The notes below the pieces were generated by a model that did not search any database, had not been told where the DNA came from, and was given only the letters and a program-made list of their open reading frames with translations. From Saccharomonospora sp. CUA-673 (GTDB taxonomy: Bacteria; Actinomycetota; Actinomycetes; Mycobacteriales; Pseudonocardiaceae), in the NCBI RefSeq assembly GCF_001942305.1, contig NZ_MKKE01000023.1, forward strand, positions 1 through 58,825: 58,825 bases of DNA. The letters are read 5' to 3'. The position numbers were made by a program, and so were the translations under genes. Shown in pieces: positions 30,568-39,866 of this stretch. Positions within the stretch are counted from its first letter, which is position 1; each line of letters begins with the position of its first letter.

Positions 30568-31956
30568 TCAGCAGCCGATGAGGCGAGCAGCCAGATACGA
30601 CTCCAGCTGGTCGATCGCGATGCGCTCCTGGTTCATCGTGTCGCGCTCGCGGACGGTCACGGCGTGGTCGTCGAGGGTGTCGAAGTCGACGGTCACGCAG
30701 AACGGCGTGCCGATCTCCTCCTGCCGCCGGTAGCGCTTGCCGATGGACTGGGCGTCGTCGAAGTCGACGTTCCAGTGCTTGCGCAGCATGGCCGCGATGT
30801 CCTTGGCCTTCGGGGTGAGGTCGGAGTTGCGCGACAACGGCAGCACCGCGACCTTGTACGGCGCCAACCGCGGGTCGATCTTCAGCACCGTGCGCTTGTC
30901 GACCCCGCCCTTGGCGTTCGGGACCTCGTCCTCGGTGTAGGCGTCCAGCAGGAACGCCATCATCGGCCGGCCGACACCGGCCGCGGGCTCGATGACGAAC
31001 GGCCGGTAGCGCTGTCCGCCGGCCTGATCGAAGTACGACAGGTCGACGCCGGAGTGGTTGGAGTGCGTCGTGAGGTCGAAGTCGGTGCGGTTCGCGATGC
31101 CCTCGAGCTCACCCCACTCCTGGCCGGCGGAGAACTGGAAGCGGTACTCGATGTCGACGGTCCGCTTCGCGTAGTGCGACAGCTTCTCCTTCGGGTGCTC
31201 GAAGTGCCGCAGGTTCTCCCTGGCGATGCCCAGGTCGGTGTACCAGTCTGTGCGCAGGTCGATCCAGTACTGGTGCCACTTCTCGTCCTCGCCCGGCTCG
31301 ACGAAGAACTCCATCTCCATCTGCTCGAACTCGCGGGTACGGAAGATGAAGTTGCCGGGCGTGATCTCGTTGCGGAACGACTTGCCGATCTGGCCGATCC
31401 CGAACGGCGGCTTCTTGCGCGCCGTGGTCTGCACGTTGAGGAAGTTCACGAAGATGCCCTGGGCCGTCTCGGGCCGCAGGTAGTGCAGACCCTCCTCGGA
31501 CTCCACCGGACCCAGATGGGTCTTGAGCATCATGTTGAACTCGCGCGGCTCGGTGTACTGGCCGCGGTTGCCGCAGTTCGGGCACGGCACCTGCGACAGG
31601 TCGTCCTCGTCGACCTCGGTGCCGGTGCGCTCGGCGTAATCCTCGGCCAGCTGGTCGGACCGGAAGCGGCGGTGGCACTCGAGGCACTCGACGAGCGGGT
31701 CGTTGAACGCGTTGACGTGCCCGGAGGCCTCCCACACCTGGCGGGGCAGGATCACCGACGAGTCGATCCCGACGACGTCGTCCCGGCTCTGCACCATGGC
31801 CTTCCACCACTGGCGCTTGATGTTGTCCTTCAGCTCGACGCCGAGTGGTCCGTAGTCCCACGCAGACCGGGTACCGCCGTAGATCTCCCCCGAGGGGAAG
31901 ACGAAGCCACGACGCTTGCAGAGGTTGACGACGGTCTCGATGCTGTTGGCGGGCAC
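30568..31956 (-). CDS. glyS: Glycyl-tRNA synthetase (alpha2, class II)
   Basis: The enzyme charges tRNA-Gly. The 462-residue single-chain form carries class II motif 1, motif 2 ([21 protein letters not shown] region) and motif 3 near [18 protein letters not shown], plus the anticodon-binding domain at the C-terminus. A zinc-knuckle-like insertion holds CLEC and CPNC. The start is GTG 31956. It is divergent from smtB-zur (273 bp apart), as in mycobacteria (Rv2357c/Rv2358). Confidence 0.95.
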   Translation of the reverse strand: MPANSIETVVNLCKRRGFVFPSGEIYGGTRSAWDYGPLGVELKDNIKRQWWKAMVQSRDDVVGIDSSVILPRQVWEASGHVNAFNDPLVECLECHRRFRSDQLAEDYAERTGTEVDEDDLSQVPCPNCGNRGQYTEPREFNMMLKTHLGPVESEEGLHYLRPETAQGIFVNFLNVQTTARKKPPFGIGQIGKSFRNEITPGNFIFRTREFEQMEMEFFVEPGEDEKWHQYWIDLRTDWYTDLGIARENLRHFEHPKEKLSHYAKRTVDIEYRFQFSAGQEWGELEGIANRTDFDLTTHSNHSGVDLSYFDQAGGQRYRPFVIEPAAGVGRPMMAFLLDAYTEDEVPNAKGGVDKRTVLKIDPRLAPYKVAVLPLSRNSDLTPKAKDIAAMLRKHWNVDFDDAQSIGKRYRRQEEIGTPFCVTVDFDTLDDHAVTVRERDTMNQERIAIDQLESYLAARLIGC

Positions 31957-31982
31957 TCCACGCTCCGTGGGAACTATCGCAG

Positions 31983-32092
31983 TGGTGGTTCGATGCAGGT
32001 GTCGATGCAGTGTCGCCCGAAGCCTGGTCGCACGCGGTGCAGCTGGCTGCCGCGGGCGCTTCGATGCGGTCCTGCGTCGATGTGAACCACCA
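31983..32092. promoter_or_regulatory. Spaced inverted repeat in the glyS/smtB divergent region
   Basis: TGGTGGTTC (31983-31991) and GAACCACCA (32084-32092) are perfect 9-bp inverse copies about 100 bp apart, with TCGATGCAG/TCGATGCGG-like words nearby. They flank the likely promoters of glyS (minus) and smtB-zur (plus). They do not match the classical Zur box, so their role is uncertain. Confidence 0.3.
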
Positions 32093-32229
32093 GACTAGCG
32101 TCGCCCACCCGGGGCCCGGCCGAGGGGCGGGCGCGGTGAGCAGCGCTTCGGCGCCGGTGGCCTGGCGCTACCGCCTAGAATGGTCGCGACACGCCGGGAC
32201 GCACTCGAAGCCGACACCGAGGAGGGGCC

Positions 32230-32625
32230 ATCACCGCCGACATCACCGGAGCAGGCGAACCCGGGACGGGCGATGCCGTCCCGCCGCCCCACGATCACTC
32301 CGTCGGGTCCGCGGCCCCGCCGACGCCGCCGCCCTCGACGGAGGCCCTGGCCGACGCGGGTGAGCTGCTGCGCGCGCTCGCGGCGCCGGTGCGCATCGCC
32401 ATCGTGCTCCAGTTGCGCGACGGCGACCGGTGCGTGCACGAGCTCGTCGAGGCCCTCGACGTGGCCCAGCCGTTGATCAGCCAGCACCTGCGGGTACTCA
32501 AGTCGGCGGGCGTCGTACACGGTCAGCGTCGCGGCCGGGAGGTCGCCTACCGGCTGGTCGATGATCACCTGGCGCATATCGTGGTGGATGCGGTCGCACA
32601 CGTGCAGGAGGAGGCGAAGCGATGA
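32230..32625 (+). CDS. smtB: ArsR/SmtB-family metal-sensing repressor
   Basis: The product is a winged-helix repressor: ELLRALAAPVRIAIVLQL, CVHELVEALDVAQPLISQHL recognition helix, and the alpha-5 region DDHLAHIVVDAVAHVQEE with DxHxxH-type metal ligands typical of SmtB zinc sites. The frame is open from 32179, but no ATG, GTG or TTG occurs before GTG 32389, which would delete part of the DNA-binding domain. GAGGAGG (32219-32225) lies directly before ATC at 32230, so a rare ATC start (131 residues) or a base error is proposed. The stop overlaps the zur start (ATGA), as Rv2358-Rv2359. Confidence 0.8.
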   Translation: MTADITGAGEPGTGDAVPPPHDHSVGSAAPPTPPPSTEALADAGELLRALAAPVRIAIVLQLRDGDRCVHELVEALDVAQPLISQHLRVLKSAGVVHGQRRGREVAYRLVDDHLAHIVVDAVAHVQEEAKR

Positions 32626-33080
32626 CCACGTCGGCGGACACGTCGAACACGAAGGCCCCGCTGCCGGGGCGCAGGGCCACCCGGCAACGCGCCGCGGTCG
32701 TCGACCTGCTGGCCGACGTCAACGACTTCCGCTCCGCCCAGGAGCTGCACGACGAGCTCCGCAGGCGCGGCGAGGGCATCGGGCTCACGACCGTCTACCG
32801 CACGTTGCAGTCGCTGAGCGAGGCCGACGAGATCGACGTGCTGCGCACCGACTCCGGCGAGGCGCTGTACCGGCGCTGCTCCGAGCACCATCACCACCAC
32901 CTGGTGTGCCGCAGCTGCGGCTACACCGTCGAGGTGGAGGGCCCGGCCGTGGAGCGATGGGCGCAGAAGATCGCCGACGGCAACGGCTTCTCCGACATCA
33001 GCCACATGATCGAGATCATGGGCACCTGCGCCACCTGCACGAACGCGGGGGCCGATGCCGGGCCTGCGGCCGAGGCCTGA
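32622..33080 (+). CDS. zur: Zinc uptake regulator Zur (Fur family)
   Basis: The 152-residue Fur-family protein has an N-terminal winged helix (RSAQELHDELRRRGEGIGLTTVYRTL) and the metal region SEHHHHHLVCRSCG, with the structural zinc CxxC pairs CRSC and CATC. That pattern matches actinobacterial FurB/Zur. It represses zinc uptake genes when zinc is replete. It is co-transcribed with smtB (4-bp overlap), so one operon encodes both a zinc-excess and a zinc-sufficiency sensor. Confidence 0.93.
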   Translation: MTTSADTSNTKAPLPGRRATRQRAAVVDLLADVNDFRSAQELHDELRRRGEGIGLTTVYRTLQSLSEADEIDVLRTDSGEALYRRCSEHHHHHLVCRSCGYTVEVEGPAVERWAQKIADGNGFSDISHMIEIMGTCATCTNAGADAGPAAEA

Positions 33081-33092
33081 CCCGGGGCCTGA

Positions 33093-33836
33093 TCACGTCT
33101 CGTACGGGTCGCCCGGCTCCGGGATCTCGCGCAACGTCTGCACCTCGACCGCGGGCACGTAGTCGGTGTCCCGGCGGTCCCCGCCGTCGACGAGCCGCCC
33201 GGTGACGACGACCCAGGTGTCGGCGGGCAGCAGGTCGGCCTGCCCACCGTCCAGCTGGGCGCGCAGCGCGAACGCGTCGGCCGCGCAGCAGCCGATCACC
33301 ATGCGGGCCAGCTGCGGGCCGTCCTCTGTGGGCACGACGAACCCGGTGAGCCGCACCGTCCGCTCCTCGAGCGCGCCCGACTCGTCCCAGCCGGCGCGGG
33401 TGACGAAGTCGGTCATCGACATCGGCACGACGTCCCCGGCCGGCAGCGGCCCGAACTCGGTGTCGGCGGGTTGGAAGTTCTGCCGCTCGCGCAGCACCGA
33501 ATCGGCGCCCAGCGCCGGCGGTGCCACCAGCAGGACCGCCAGCACGGGCGCGAGGATCAACCACGCGGACCTGGCGCCGTGTTCGTGATGGTGCGCGTCG
33601 TGCCCCGGATCGTCGCCCGCAGCATCCGCGGAGTCGTCGTCCGCCCCGGCGCCCGAGGACGCGCGGACGTCCCGCACGATCGCGACGGCGCCGAGCAGCA
33701 CGGTGATGATGCCCGCGATGACGATCCACGGCAGGTGGGCGCCCTTGACGTAGCGCAGGTAGTCGCCCGTGATCGCGATCTTCAGCAGCGCACCGCCGAG
33801 CAGCAGCAGCACGATGTTCTGCGTCTCGCGTTTCAT
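33093..33836 (-). CDS. TIGR03943/DUF1980 family membrane protein
   Basis: The 247-residue protein starts MKRETQNIVLLLLGG. It has two or three N-terminal membrane helices, a His/Asp-rich loop (DPGHDAHHHEHG) that could bind metal, another helix, and a C-terminal domain with VIGCCAADAFALRAQL and WVVVTGRL. This family is usually encoded with a YraQ-type permease, as here (4-bp overlap). Metal handling is inferred from the histidine loop and the neighbouring zur gene, which is convergent and only 12 bp away. Confidence 0.8.
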   Translation of the reverse strand: MKRETQNIVLLLLGGALLKIAITGDYLRYVKGAHLPWIVIAGIITVLLGAVAIVRDVRASSGAGADDDSADAAGDDPGHDAHHHEHGARSAWLILAPVLAVLLVAPPALGADSVLRERQNFQPADTEFGPLPAGDVVPMSMTDFVTRAGWDESGALEERTVRLTGFVVPTEDGPQLARMVIGCCAADAFALRAQLDGGQADLLPADTWVVVTGRLVDGGDRRDTDYVPAVEVQTLREIPEPGDPYET

Positions 33837-34855
33837 CGCACGCCTCCGAGGAACAGCACGCCCGCGCCGACGCCGCACAGGAGCGCGACGACGAACGTGG
33901 CGGGGGCGAAGCGCAGCGCGAACCGGCGGCCGAACGTGCCGGCCTGCAGCGCGAACAGCTTGAGGTCGATGGCGGGGCCGACGACGAGGAACACCAGCCG
34001 CGGCAGCAGCGGCAACGCCGACAGCGACGCCGCGACGAACGCATCGGCCTCGCTGCACAGCGACAGCACGACCGCCAGCACAGCCATGACCAGCACGGCG
34101 AGCACGATCTGCTCGCCGAGGGTGGAGAACCACTCGGCGGGGATGAGCACGCCGAAGGCCGCGGCGACGGCGGCGCCGAGCACGAGGAACCCGGCCGCGT
34201 CGACGAGGTCGGCGCGCGCGGTCTCGGCGAACACCCGCCACCGCCGCTTGCCCTCGACCTCGGGCATCCGCCGCAGGGCACGTTCGGCGATCCATTCGAG
34301 TTTGCCCCAGCGCATCCACAACCAGCCCATGAACAGGGCCGTCGCGAACGAGCCGACGAACCGGGCGGCGACCATGGCCGGTTCCCCGGGGAAGGCCACG
34401 ACGGTCGACACGAGCACGATCGGGTTGACCGCGGGCGCGGCGAGCAGGAAGGTCAGCGCCGCCGCGGGTGCCACGCCCTGCCCCATGAGCCGCCGGGCCA
34501 CCGGCACCGAGGCGCATTCGCAGCCGGCGAGCACGATGCCGGACGTTCCCGCGACGCCGACGGCCGCGGATTCCCGACGCGGCAGCACCTTGCGCAGCAA
34601 CGAGGCGGGCACGAACGCGGCGATCGCCCCGCTCAGCAGCACGCCGAGGACCAGGAACGGCAGCGCCTGGACGCAGATGGCCACGAACACCGTCGACGCC
34701 GTGCGCAGGGCCGGCACGTCGAACAGCTCGCGCAGCCAGTTCTGGCCGAGGATCGCGAGCACCAGCAGGGCGCACAGCACCTGCATCGAGGTGATGCGCC
34801 CTCTGCCCCGCGCGCCGCGGGGGTTGTCGACAACGGTTTCCATGACGGGCCTCAT
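33833..34855 (-). CDS. YraQ/ArsP-type permease (DUF318)
   Basis: The 340-residue membrane protein has about eight to ten helices in two homologous halves. The first half includes GTSGIVLAGCECASVPVARRLMGQG with a paired-cysteine motif, LLAAPAVNPIVLVST; the second includes LSLCSEADAFVAASLS. Members export organoarsenicals or unknown substrates. Here it overlaps the TIGR03943 gene by 4 bp, so the two likely form a membrane complex. The start could be 34855 or four codons later. Zinc or another metal is a plausible cargo given smtB-zur next door. Confidence 0.82.
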   Translation of the reverse strand: MRPVMETVVDNPRGARGRGRITSMQVLCALLVLAILGQNWLRELFDVPALRTASTVFVAICVQALPFLVLGVLLSGAIAAFVPASLLRKVLPRRESAAVGVAGTSGIVLAGCECASVPVARRLMGQGVAPAAALTFLLAAPAVNPIVLVSTVVAFPGEPAMVAARFVGSFATALFMGWLWMRWGKLEWIAERALRRMPEVEGKRRWRVFAETARADLVDAAGFLVLGAAVAAAFGVLIPAEWFSTLGEQIVLAVLVMAVLAVVLSLCSEADAFVAASLSALPLLPRLVFLVVGPAIDLKLFALQAGTFGRRFALRFAPATFVVALLCGVGAGVLFLGGVR

Positions 34856-34901
34856 GGTGCCAGGTGCCGCGAACGCCGCCGCCGCGACCGCGCGGGTCCG
34901 C

Positions 34902-35312
34902 TCAGCCGTCGACGATCTCGGAACGCACCTGGGACGCGGTGGACACGACCAGCATCAGCAGGGTTCCCAGCGGGGCCGGGTCGAGTCCCTGGGCGGGGAA
35001 GGCGTATCGCAGCGTGACGTCCATGCCGCTCTCGTTGTGCACGATGCCGAGCGTGCCGAACAGGCCCTGACCGGCGCGTTCGGCCACGACGGCAGCGAGT
35101 TTCGGGTCGTCGGGCAGATCCCACGCGACGACGCAGGTCAGGCTCAGCACGAGCAGACCGTCGGCGAGCCGCATCGCCTGCACCACGCACGGCACGTCGG
35201 AGTGTTTGAACGTGAGCGTGCCGTCGTCGTCGACCTGCACGTCGAGGTAGCTCTCGAGCGCGTCCTTCGCGGCGGCCAGCAGTTCGGCGGTATCGGCGGC
35301 CTCGGTCGTCAT
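34902..35312 (-). CDS. YbjN/type III secretion chaperone-like protein
   Basis: The small acidic protein of 136 residues has the alternating beta-strand pattern of YbjN/CesT-like chaperone folds ([42 protein letters not shown]). There is no membrane segment. Its ATG overlaps the uppS stop by 4 bp, so it is translationally coupled to uppS. Function is unknown. Confidence 0.65.
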   Translation of the reverse strand: MTTEAADTAELLAAAKDALESYLDVQVDDDGTLTFKHSDVPCVVQAMRLADGLLVLSLTCVVAWDLPDDPKLAAVVAERAGQGLFGTLGIVHNESGMDVTLRYAFPAQGLDPAPLGTLLMLVVSTASQVRSEIVDG

Positions 35313-36208
35313 GCGGGGTCCCTCCCGGGATCATCGGTGTCGCCGCCCGCGCCGGTGTCGTCGGCGGTATCGGTGGGCGCGGCGGTGCTCTGGTCGGCGC
35401 CGCTCCGGCTCTGGTCGATCGCGGCGCCGAAGCGGCGGTCGCGCTTGGCGTACTCGAGGCACGCGTCCCACAGCTGGGTGCGGTCGAAGTCGGGGAACAG
35501 GGTGTCCTGGAAGACGAACTCGGCGTAGGCCGCCTCCCACAGCAGGAAGTTCGACGTGCGCAGCTCGCCGGAAGGGCGCAGGAACAGGTCGACGTCGGGC
35601 ATCTCCGGCTGGTACAGGTACTTCGCGATGGTGCGCTCGTCGACCTTGTCGGGGTTGATCTCCCCGGCCGCGGCGGCCTGCGCGATGCGGCGCGCGGCGT
35701 CGCCGATCTCGGCGCGTCCGCCGTAGTTGACGCACATCGTCATGTTCAGCCGCGTGTTGTGCCGGGTCTTCTCCTCGGCGGCCTCGAGCTCCTTGATGAC
35801 GCTGCGCCACAGCTTGGGCCTGCGGCCGGCCCAGCGGATCCGCACGCCGATGGAACCGAGGTAGTCGACCTGGCGGCGGATGGTGTCGCGGTTGAAGCCC
35901 ATGAGGAACCGCACCTCGTCGGGGCTGCGTTTCCAGTTCTCGGTGGAGAACGCGTACACCGACAGCCATTTCACGCCCAGTTCGACGGCGCCGCTGGCCA
36001 CGTCGATCATGACCTGCTCGCCGCGCTTGTGCCCCTCGATGCGGGGCATGCCGCGCTGGTTGGCCCAACGGCCGTTGCCGTCCATGACGAGCGCGACGTG
36101 TTCGGGCACCAGCTCGGGCGGGATCGCAGGCGGCCGGGCGCCGGAGGGGTGCGGGTCAGGTGCCCGCGTCTCTCGGATCACCTGCGCTTCGCGCGCCTTC
36201 CGCCGCAC
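35309..36208 (-). CDS. uppS: Z-decaprenyl/undecaprenyl diphosphate synthase
   Basis: The cis-prenyltransferase makes the long polyprenyl diphosphate carrier for peptidoglycan and arabinogalactan-type glycans. The 299-residue protein contains [20 protein letters not shown] (Asp and Arg catalytic residues), [15 protein letters not shown], and [18 protein letters not shown]. It closely resembles Rv2361c. The GTG at 36208 is preferred because GGAGG lies 6 nt upstream, which places it 53 bp inside recO. A ~35-residue Asp/Thr/Gly-rich tail extends beyond the catalytic domain. Confidence 0.93.
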   Translation of the reverse strand: MRRKAREAQVIRETRAPDPHPSGARPPAIPPELVPEHVALVMDGNGRWANQRGMPRIEGHKRGEQVMIDVASGAVELGVKWLSVYAFSTENWKRSPDEVRFLMGFNRDTIRRQVDYLGSIGVRIRWAGRRPKLWRSVIKELEAAEEKTRHNTRLNMTMCVNYGGRAEIGDAARRIAQAAAAGEINPDKVDERTIAKYLYQPEMPDVDLFLRPSGELRTSNFLLWEAAYAEFVFQDTLFPDFDRTQLWDACLEYAKRDRRFGAAIDQSRSGADQSTAAPTDTADDTGAGGDTDDPGRDPA

Positions 36209-37067
36209 CTGCCACCTCCGCCTTCCCTGGCACGTCTGCTGTGGTCGTTTCCCGGCCGTCCCCGGTGTCGTCGGGGTCCGCCGGTTCGGGTTCGTGCGGG
36301 TTCGACCCTAACGCGGCGGTCAGTGGCGCCTCGCGGGCACGGCGTTCGACGAACGGCAGCGACCGGAGTTGCCGTTCGAGGTGCCATTGCAGATGGGCGG
36401 CGACGAGCCCGCTCGCGTCGCGGCGCACGGCCTGGGTGGTGGCCTCGGCGGCGTCCCAGTCGCCGTGCAGCAGGCCGGCCATGAGCACGAGCACGTCGGG
36501 GGCCGGATGCACCGAGCCCGGGATGCGGCAGCGGGTGCACAGCAGCCCGCCCGCCTGGACGTTGAACGCCGCGTGCGGGCCGTGTTCGCCGCAGCGGGCG
36601 CATTCGGTGAGGGCCGGTTCCCAGCCGGCGAACGCCATGGCCCGCAGCAGGAACGCGTCGAGCACGAGGGAGGCGTCGCGGTCGCCGCCGGCGAGGGCGC
36701 GCAACGCACCGCACACGAGCAGGTACAGCTTGAGTGCGGGCTGCTCCTCCTCGGCGGCGAGCCGGTCGGCCGTCTCGACGATCGCGGCGGCCGCGGTGTA
36801 GGCCTGGTAGTCGCCCACGATCGGCAGGGCGAACGCGTCGACCGTCTGCACCTGGGTGACGACGTCGAGGGTGCGGCCGGTGTAGAACTGCACGTCGACG
36901 TGGCCGAACGGTTCGAGCCGGGCGCCGAAACGGGACGTCGTGCGCCGCACACCCTTGGCCACCGCGCGCACCTTGCCGTGGCGCCGCGTCAGCAACGTGA
37001 TGATGCGGTCGGCCTCACCGAGCTTGTGCACACGCAGCACGACGCCGGTGTCCCGATACAGACTCAC
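36156..37067 (-). CDS. recO: DNA repair protein RecO
   Basis: RecO loads RecA in the RecFOR pathway. The 303-residue protein has the N-terminal OB fold ([26 protein letters not shown]), a helical domain, and a four-cysteine zinc site (CARCGEHG and CTRCRIPG). The start is GTG 37067. The C-terminal ~50 residues are a charged, low-complexity tail; its coding sequence overlaps the uppS start. The recO-uppS order matches mycobacteria. Confidence 0.92.
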   Translation of the reverse strand: MSLYRDTGVVLRVHKLGEADRIITLLTRRHGKVRAVAKGVRRTTSRFGARLEPFGHVDVQFYTGRTLDVVTQVQTVDAFALPIVGDYQAYTAAAAIVETADRLAAEEEQPALKLYLLVCGALRALAGGDRDASLVLDAFLLRAMAFAGWEPALTECARCGEHGPHAAFNVQAGGLLCTRCRIPGSVHPAPDVLVLMAGLLHGDWDAAEATTQAVRRDASGLVAAHLQWHLERQLRSLPFVERRAREAPLTAALGSNPHEPEPADPDDTGDGRETTTADVPGKAEVAGAAEGARSAGDPRDAGT

Positions 37068-37167
37068 CGGGACATGATCCCACGACCCGCCGACACCCGG
37101 CCGGCACCGGCGGGCCCGTGATCGTGATCGTGGCCGTGGATCAGCGCCCCGGCTCGAGACCCGTCTG

Positions 37168-37584
37168 TCAGGTGGACCGGAACCATTCCCCTGCCGGGAG
37201 CCCACGGAACACCCACCACGCGGTCGTGAGCACGATCAGGCCGGCTACGAGGGCCTTACCGACACCGCCGGCCGGCCACCACCGGGACGCGCGGCCGGTT
37301 TCCCAGCGCGCCAACGCGACGAGCACCACTGCCAGCAGCGGTGCCAGGACACCCACGGCGAAGGCATTGTGGCCGAGCGCGCCGAGAACATCGCCCCGCA
37401 GGAGATCGCCCACAGCGCGACTGCCACCGCAGAAAGGACAGCCGACCCCGGTCAGGGCCCGGAACCAGCAAGGCACGACGACCACGCCGGTGCCCAGGGC
37501 GAGACCGCAGGCGAGGCCGCCACCCGCGAGCGCCGGCGTGACACGCATGGCGTGCCACGGCCGGACCGCCCGCGGGGACGTCAT
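37168..37584 (-). CDS. DUF2752 membrane protein
   Basis: The 138-residue protein has three to four membrane helices and the DUF2752 signature GVGCPFCGGSRAVGDLLRGD, with a CxxC pair. The starting ATG at 37584 lies 1 bp after the stop of the RDD gene, so they are probably co-transcribed. Function is unknown. Confidence 0.78.
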   Translation of the reverse strand: MTSPRAVRPWHAMRVTPALAGGGLACGLALGTGVVVVPCWFRALTGVGCPFCGGSRAVGDLLRGDVLGALGHNAFAVGVLAPLLAVVLVALARWETGRASRWWPAGGVGKALVAGLIVLTTAWWVFRGLPAGEWFRST

Positions 37585-37585
37585 G

Positions 37586-38388
37586 TCAGTAGTTGACCGG
37601 CTTGGTCGAGATCACGTAGGTCTTCGCGGCCTTGTCGTGCCAGCCCTGGCGACCCTGCTCGTCGAAGAACGGCGACAGGATCATCAGGAGGCTGACGATC
37701 CCGCCGATGCAGGGGATCAGCCCGGGGCCGAACAGGCACGCGATCCGGGTGAACGCGGGCCCGGCACGACCTCTCCCCCGGGGTGGTTCGTGCTCAGCTC
37801 GGTCACGACCCGCAGCCCGGCCACGCTCTTACCCACGGTCGCGCCGCGGCTGCTGATCATCAGACCCTCGTAGAGGATGAACAGAATCGACGTCAGCGGC
37901 GCCATCAGCAGCGAGATCCACCACATGTCCGGGTTGGACATGACGACGGCGAACTGCAGGATCATCATGAGGATCCCGACCGGAAAGCCGACGATCAGCC
38001 CGTCGACCAGCCGTGCGAGGAACCTGCTGCCCATCGTGCCGAGCACCAGAGGGCCGGTGTTCGGGAACTGGATCTGCGCGCCGGGCACGATGATCCGAGC
38101 CTGGCCCGCCGTCATCTGGCCGCCACCGGGCGGCTGGCCGGGGAATCCACCCGGCTGGCCGTAAGGCTGCTGTCCGTACTGCTGCTGACCGTAGGGCTGC
38201 TGCCCTCCGTACGGCTGCTGCCCATACGGTTGCTGACCGTAAGGCTGCTGTCCGTACTGCTGCTGGCCATAGGGCTGCTGCCCGGGCACGCCCGGCTGTT
38301 GAAAGCCTCCCGACTGAGGGTTCGGCTGCTGGTAACCACCCGGCTGGCCGGGGTACTGGCCCGGCTGCTGGTTGTACGGATCGGTCAT
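37586..38388 (-). CDS. RDD-family membrane protein with QQPYG-repeat N-terminus (one frame break)
   Basis: From ATG 38388 (GGGGAGA upstream), residues ~1-100 are a Gln/Pro/Tyr/Gly-rich cytoplasmic segment with repeated QQPYG units. The RDD domain follows ([20 protein letters not shown], helices, [14 protein letters not shown]). A base is missing near 37757; restoring it continues into [20 protein letters not shown] and ends ...[11 protein letters not shown] at the stop 37586. About 267 residues are expected. RDD proteins are of varied or unknown function, with transport suggested for some. Confidence 0.82.
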
Positions 38389-38535
38389 GTGGGTCTCCCC
38401 CGGTGCGTCGATGATCGCGCGAGAGGCTACCGCATCACCCGTGCCGTCCGGGCACGCCCGTGGCGATGTCACCCGGCGGCGTCCGAAAAGGCGACGATGC
38501 CCGGCTCGGCCTCGCCCGGATGCGACCCGGCGACC

Positions 38536-39534
38536 TCAGAAACCGAGTCTGCCGAGTTGCTTCGGGTCGCGTTGCCAATCCTTGGCGACCTTGATGTGCA
38601 GGTCGAGGTAGACCTTCGACCCCAACAGCGCCTCGATGTGCTTGCGGGCCCCCGCGCCGACCTGCTTGAGGCGACTTCCCTGGTGTCCCAACACGATCGC
38701 CTTCTGACTCGGCCGCTCGACGTACACGGTCGCGTAGATGTCGATCAGGTCGTCGCGGCCCTCGCGGGGCAGCATCTCCTCGACCGTCACGGCGATCGAG
38801 TGCGGCAGTTCGTCGCGCACGCCCTCGAGCGCCGCCTCGCGGATGAGCTCGGCGATGAGGGTCTGCTCCGGTTCGTCGGTGAGGTCGCCGTCCGGGTAGA
38901 GCTGCGGCCCCTCCGGCAGGCGGCCGACGAACACGTCCGCGACCGTCTGCACCTGGTAACCGTCCACAGCGGACACCGGGACCAGTTCGGCGAAATCCAT
39001 CACCTCCTGCAGTGCCAGGAGCTGCTCACCCACGGCGTCGCGGGTGACGAGGTCGGTCTTCGTCACCAGGCCCACGACGGGCGTGTTCTTGGCGATCTTC
39101 GCCAGTTCGGCGGCGATGTAGCGGTCGCCGGGGCCGATCTTCTCGTCCGCGGGCACACAGAACCCGACGACGTCCACTTCGGACCACGTCTGCTTGACGA
39201 CGTCGTTGAGCCGCTCCCCCAGCAACGTCCGCGGCCGGTGCAGCCCCGGGGTGTCGACGATGATCAGCTGCGCGTCGTCGCGATGCACGATGCCGCGGAT
39301 CGCGTGCCGGGTCGTCTGCGGCTTGTTGGACGTGATCGCGATCTTCGTGCCGACGAGCGCGTTCGTCAGGGTCGACTTGCCCGCGTTCGGACGGCCCACG
39401 AAGCAGGCGAATCCCGACCGGTGCTCGGCGTCGGTCTCCCGCCACCCCGTGTCCTGGATCCCGGCGGCCCGCAACTTCGCCTCGAGGTCGTCGCCGCTCT
39501 GCTGGCCGGTGCTACCGGAACCGGTGTCGGTCAC
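38536..39534 (-). CDS. era: GTPase Era
   Basis: Era is a small-subunit ribosome assembly GTPase. The 332-residue protein has G1 GRPNAGKST, G3 DTPGLH, G4 TKTD, and a C-terminal KH domain (GHQGSRLKQVGAGARKHIEALLG). The N-terminus is extended by ~35 residues. The start is GTG 39534, and its GTGA overlaps the stop of the preceding deaminase-like gene. It belongs to the hrcA-to-era minus-strand series. Confidence 0.94.
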   Translation of the reverse strand: MTDTGSGSTGQQSGDDLEAKLRAAGIQDTGWRETDAEHRSGFACFVGRPNAGKSTLTNALVGTKIAITSNKPQTTRHAIRGIVHRDDAQLIIVDTPGLHRPRTLLGERLNDVVKQTWSEVDVVGFCVPADEKIGPGDRYIAAELAKIAKNTPVVGLVTKTDLVTRDAVGEQLLALQEVMDFAELVPVSAVDGYQVQTVADVFVGRLPEGPQLYPDGDLTDEPEQTLIAELIREAALEGVRDELPHSIAVTVEEMLPREGRDDLIDIYATVYVERPSQKAIVLGHQGSRLKQVGAGARKHIEALLGSKVYLDLHIKVAKDWQRDPKQLGRLGF

Positions 39535-39866
39535 CGCACGAACTCCTGAACCTCGCCGGCCGGGTTGGCCCGCAGCACGGGCGCATCCTCGTTCAGATCG
39601 CGCACGGCGTGCACCGACGCCTCGACCACGAGCGGCTCGGCGGTGACGACCGCGGCGGCCTCGAGCCCCTCGGCCCCGCTCGACACCGCGGCCGCGACGG
39701 CGGCCTGCACGGCGGTGAGCTTGAGCGAGGGCAGGTCGACCGTCGCCGCCGCGTAGGTCCGCCCGTCGGTGTCGCGCACGGCCGCACCCTCGGCGGCCTG
39801 CGTCCGGGCCCGGGTGGAACGGGCCAGGACAACGAGCTTCTCGTCCTCGGGGTCGAGGTCAGGCAT
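39531..39866 (-). CDS. Cytidine deaminase-like protein lacking the zinc site
   Basis: The 111-residue protein starts [15 protein letters not shown]. The stretch DGRTYAAATVDLPSLKLTAVQAAVAAAVSSG aligns in pattern with the fold around the cytidine deaminase active site. The CAE/HAE motif and the PCxxC cysteines are absent (AVQ replaces CAE). It is equivalent to Rv2365c by position. A deaminase activity is therefore not expected; the retained fold may have a regulatory or structural role. It overlaps era by 4 bp and the CNNM gene by 8 bp. Confidence 0.7.
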   Translation of the reverse strand: MPDLDPEDEKLVVLARSTRARTQAAEGAAVRDTDGRTYAAATVDLPSLKLTAVQAAVAAAVSSGAEGLEAAAVVTAEPLVVEASVHAVRDLNEDAPVLRANPAGEVQEFVR

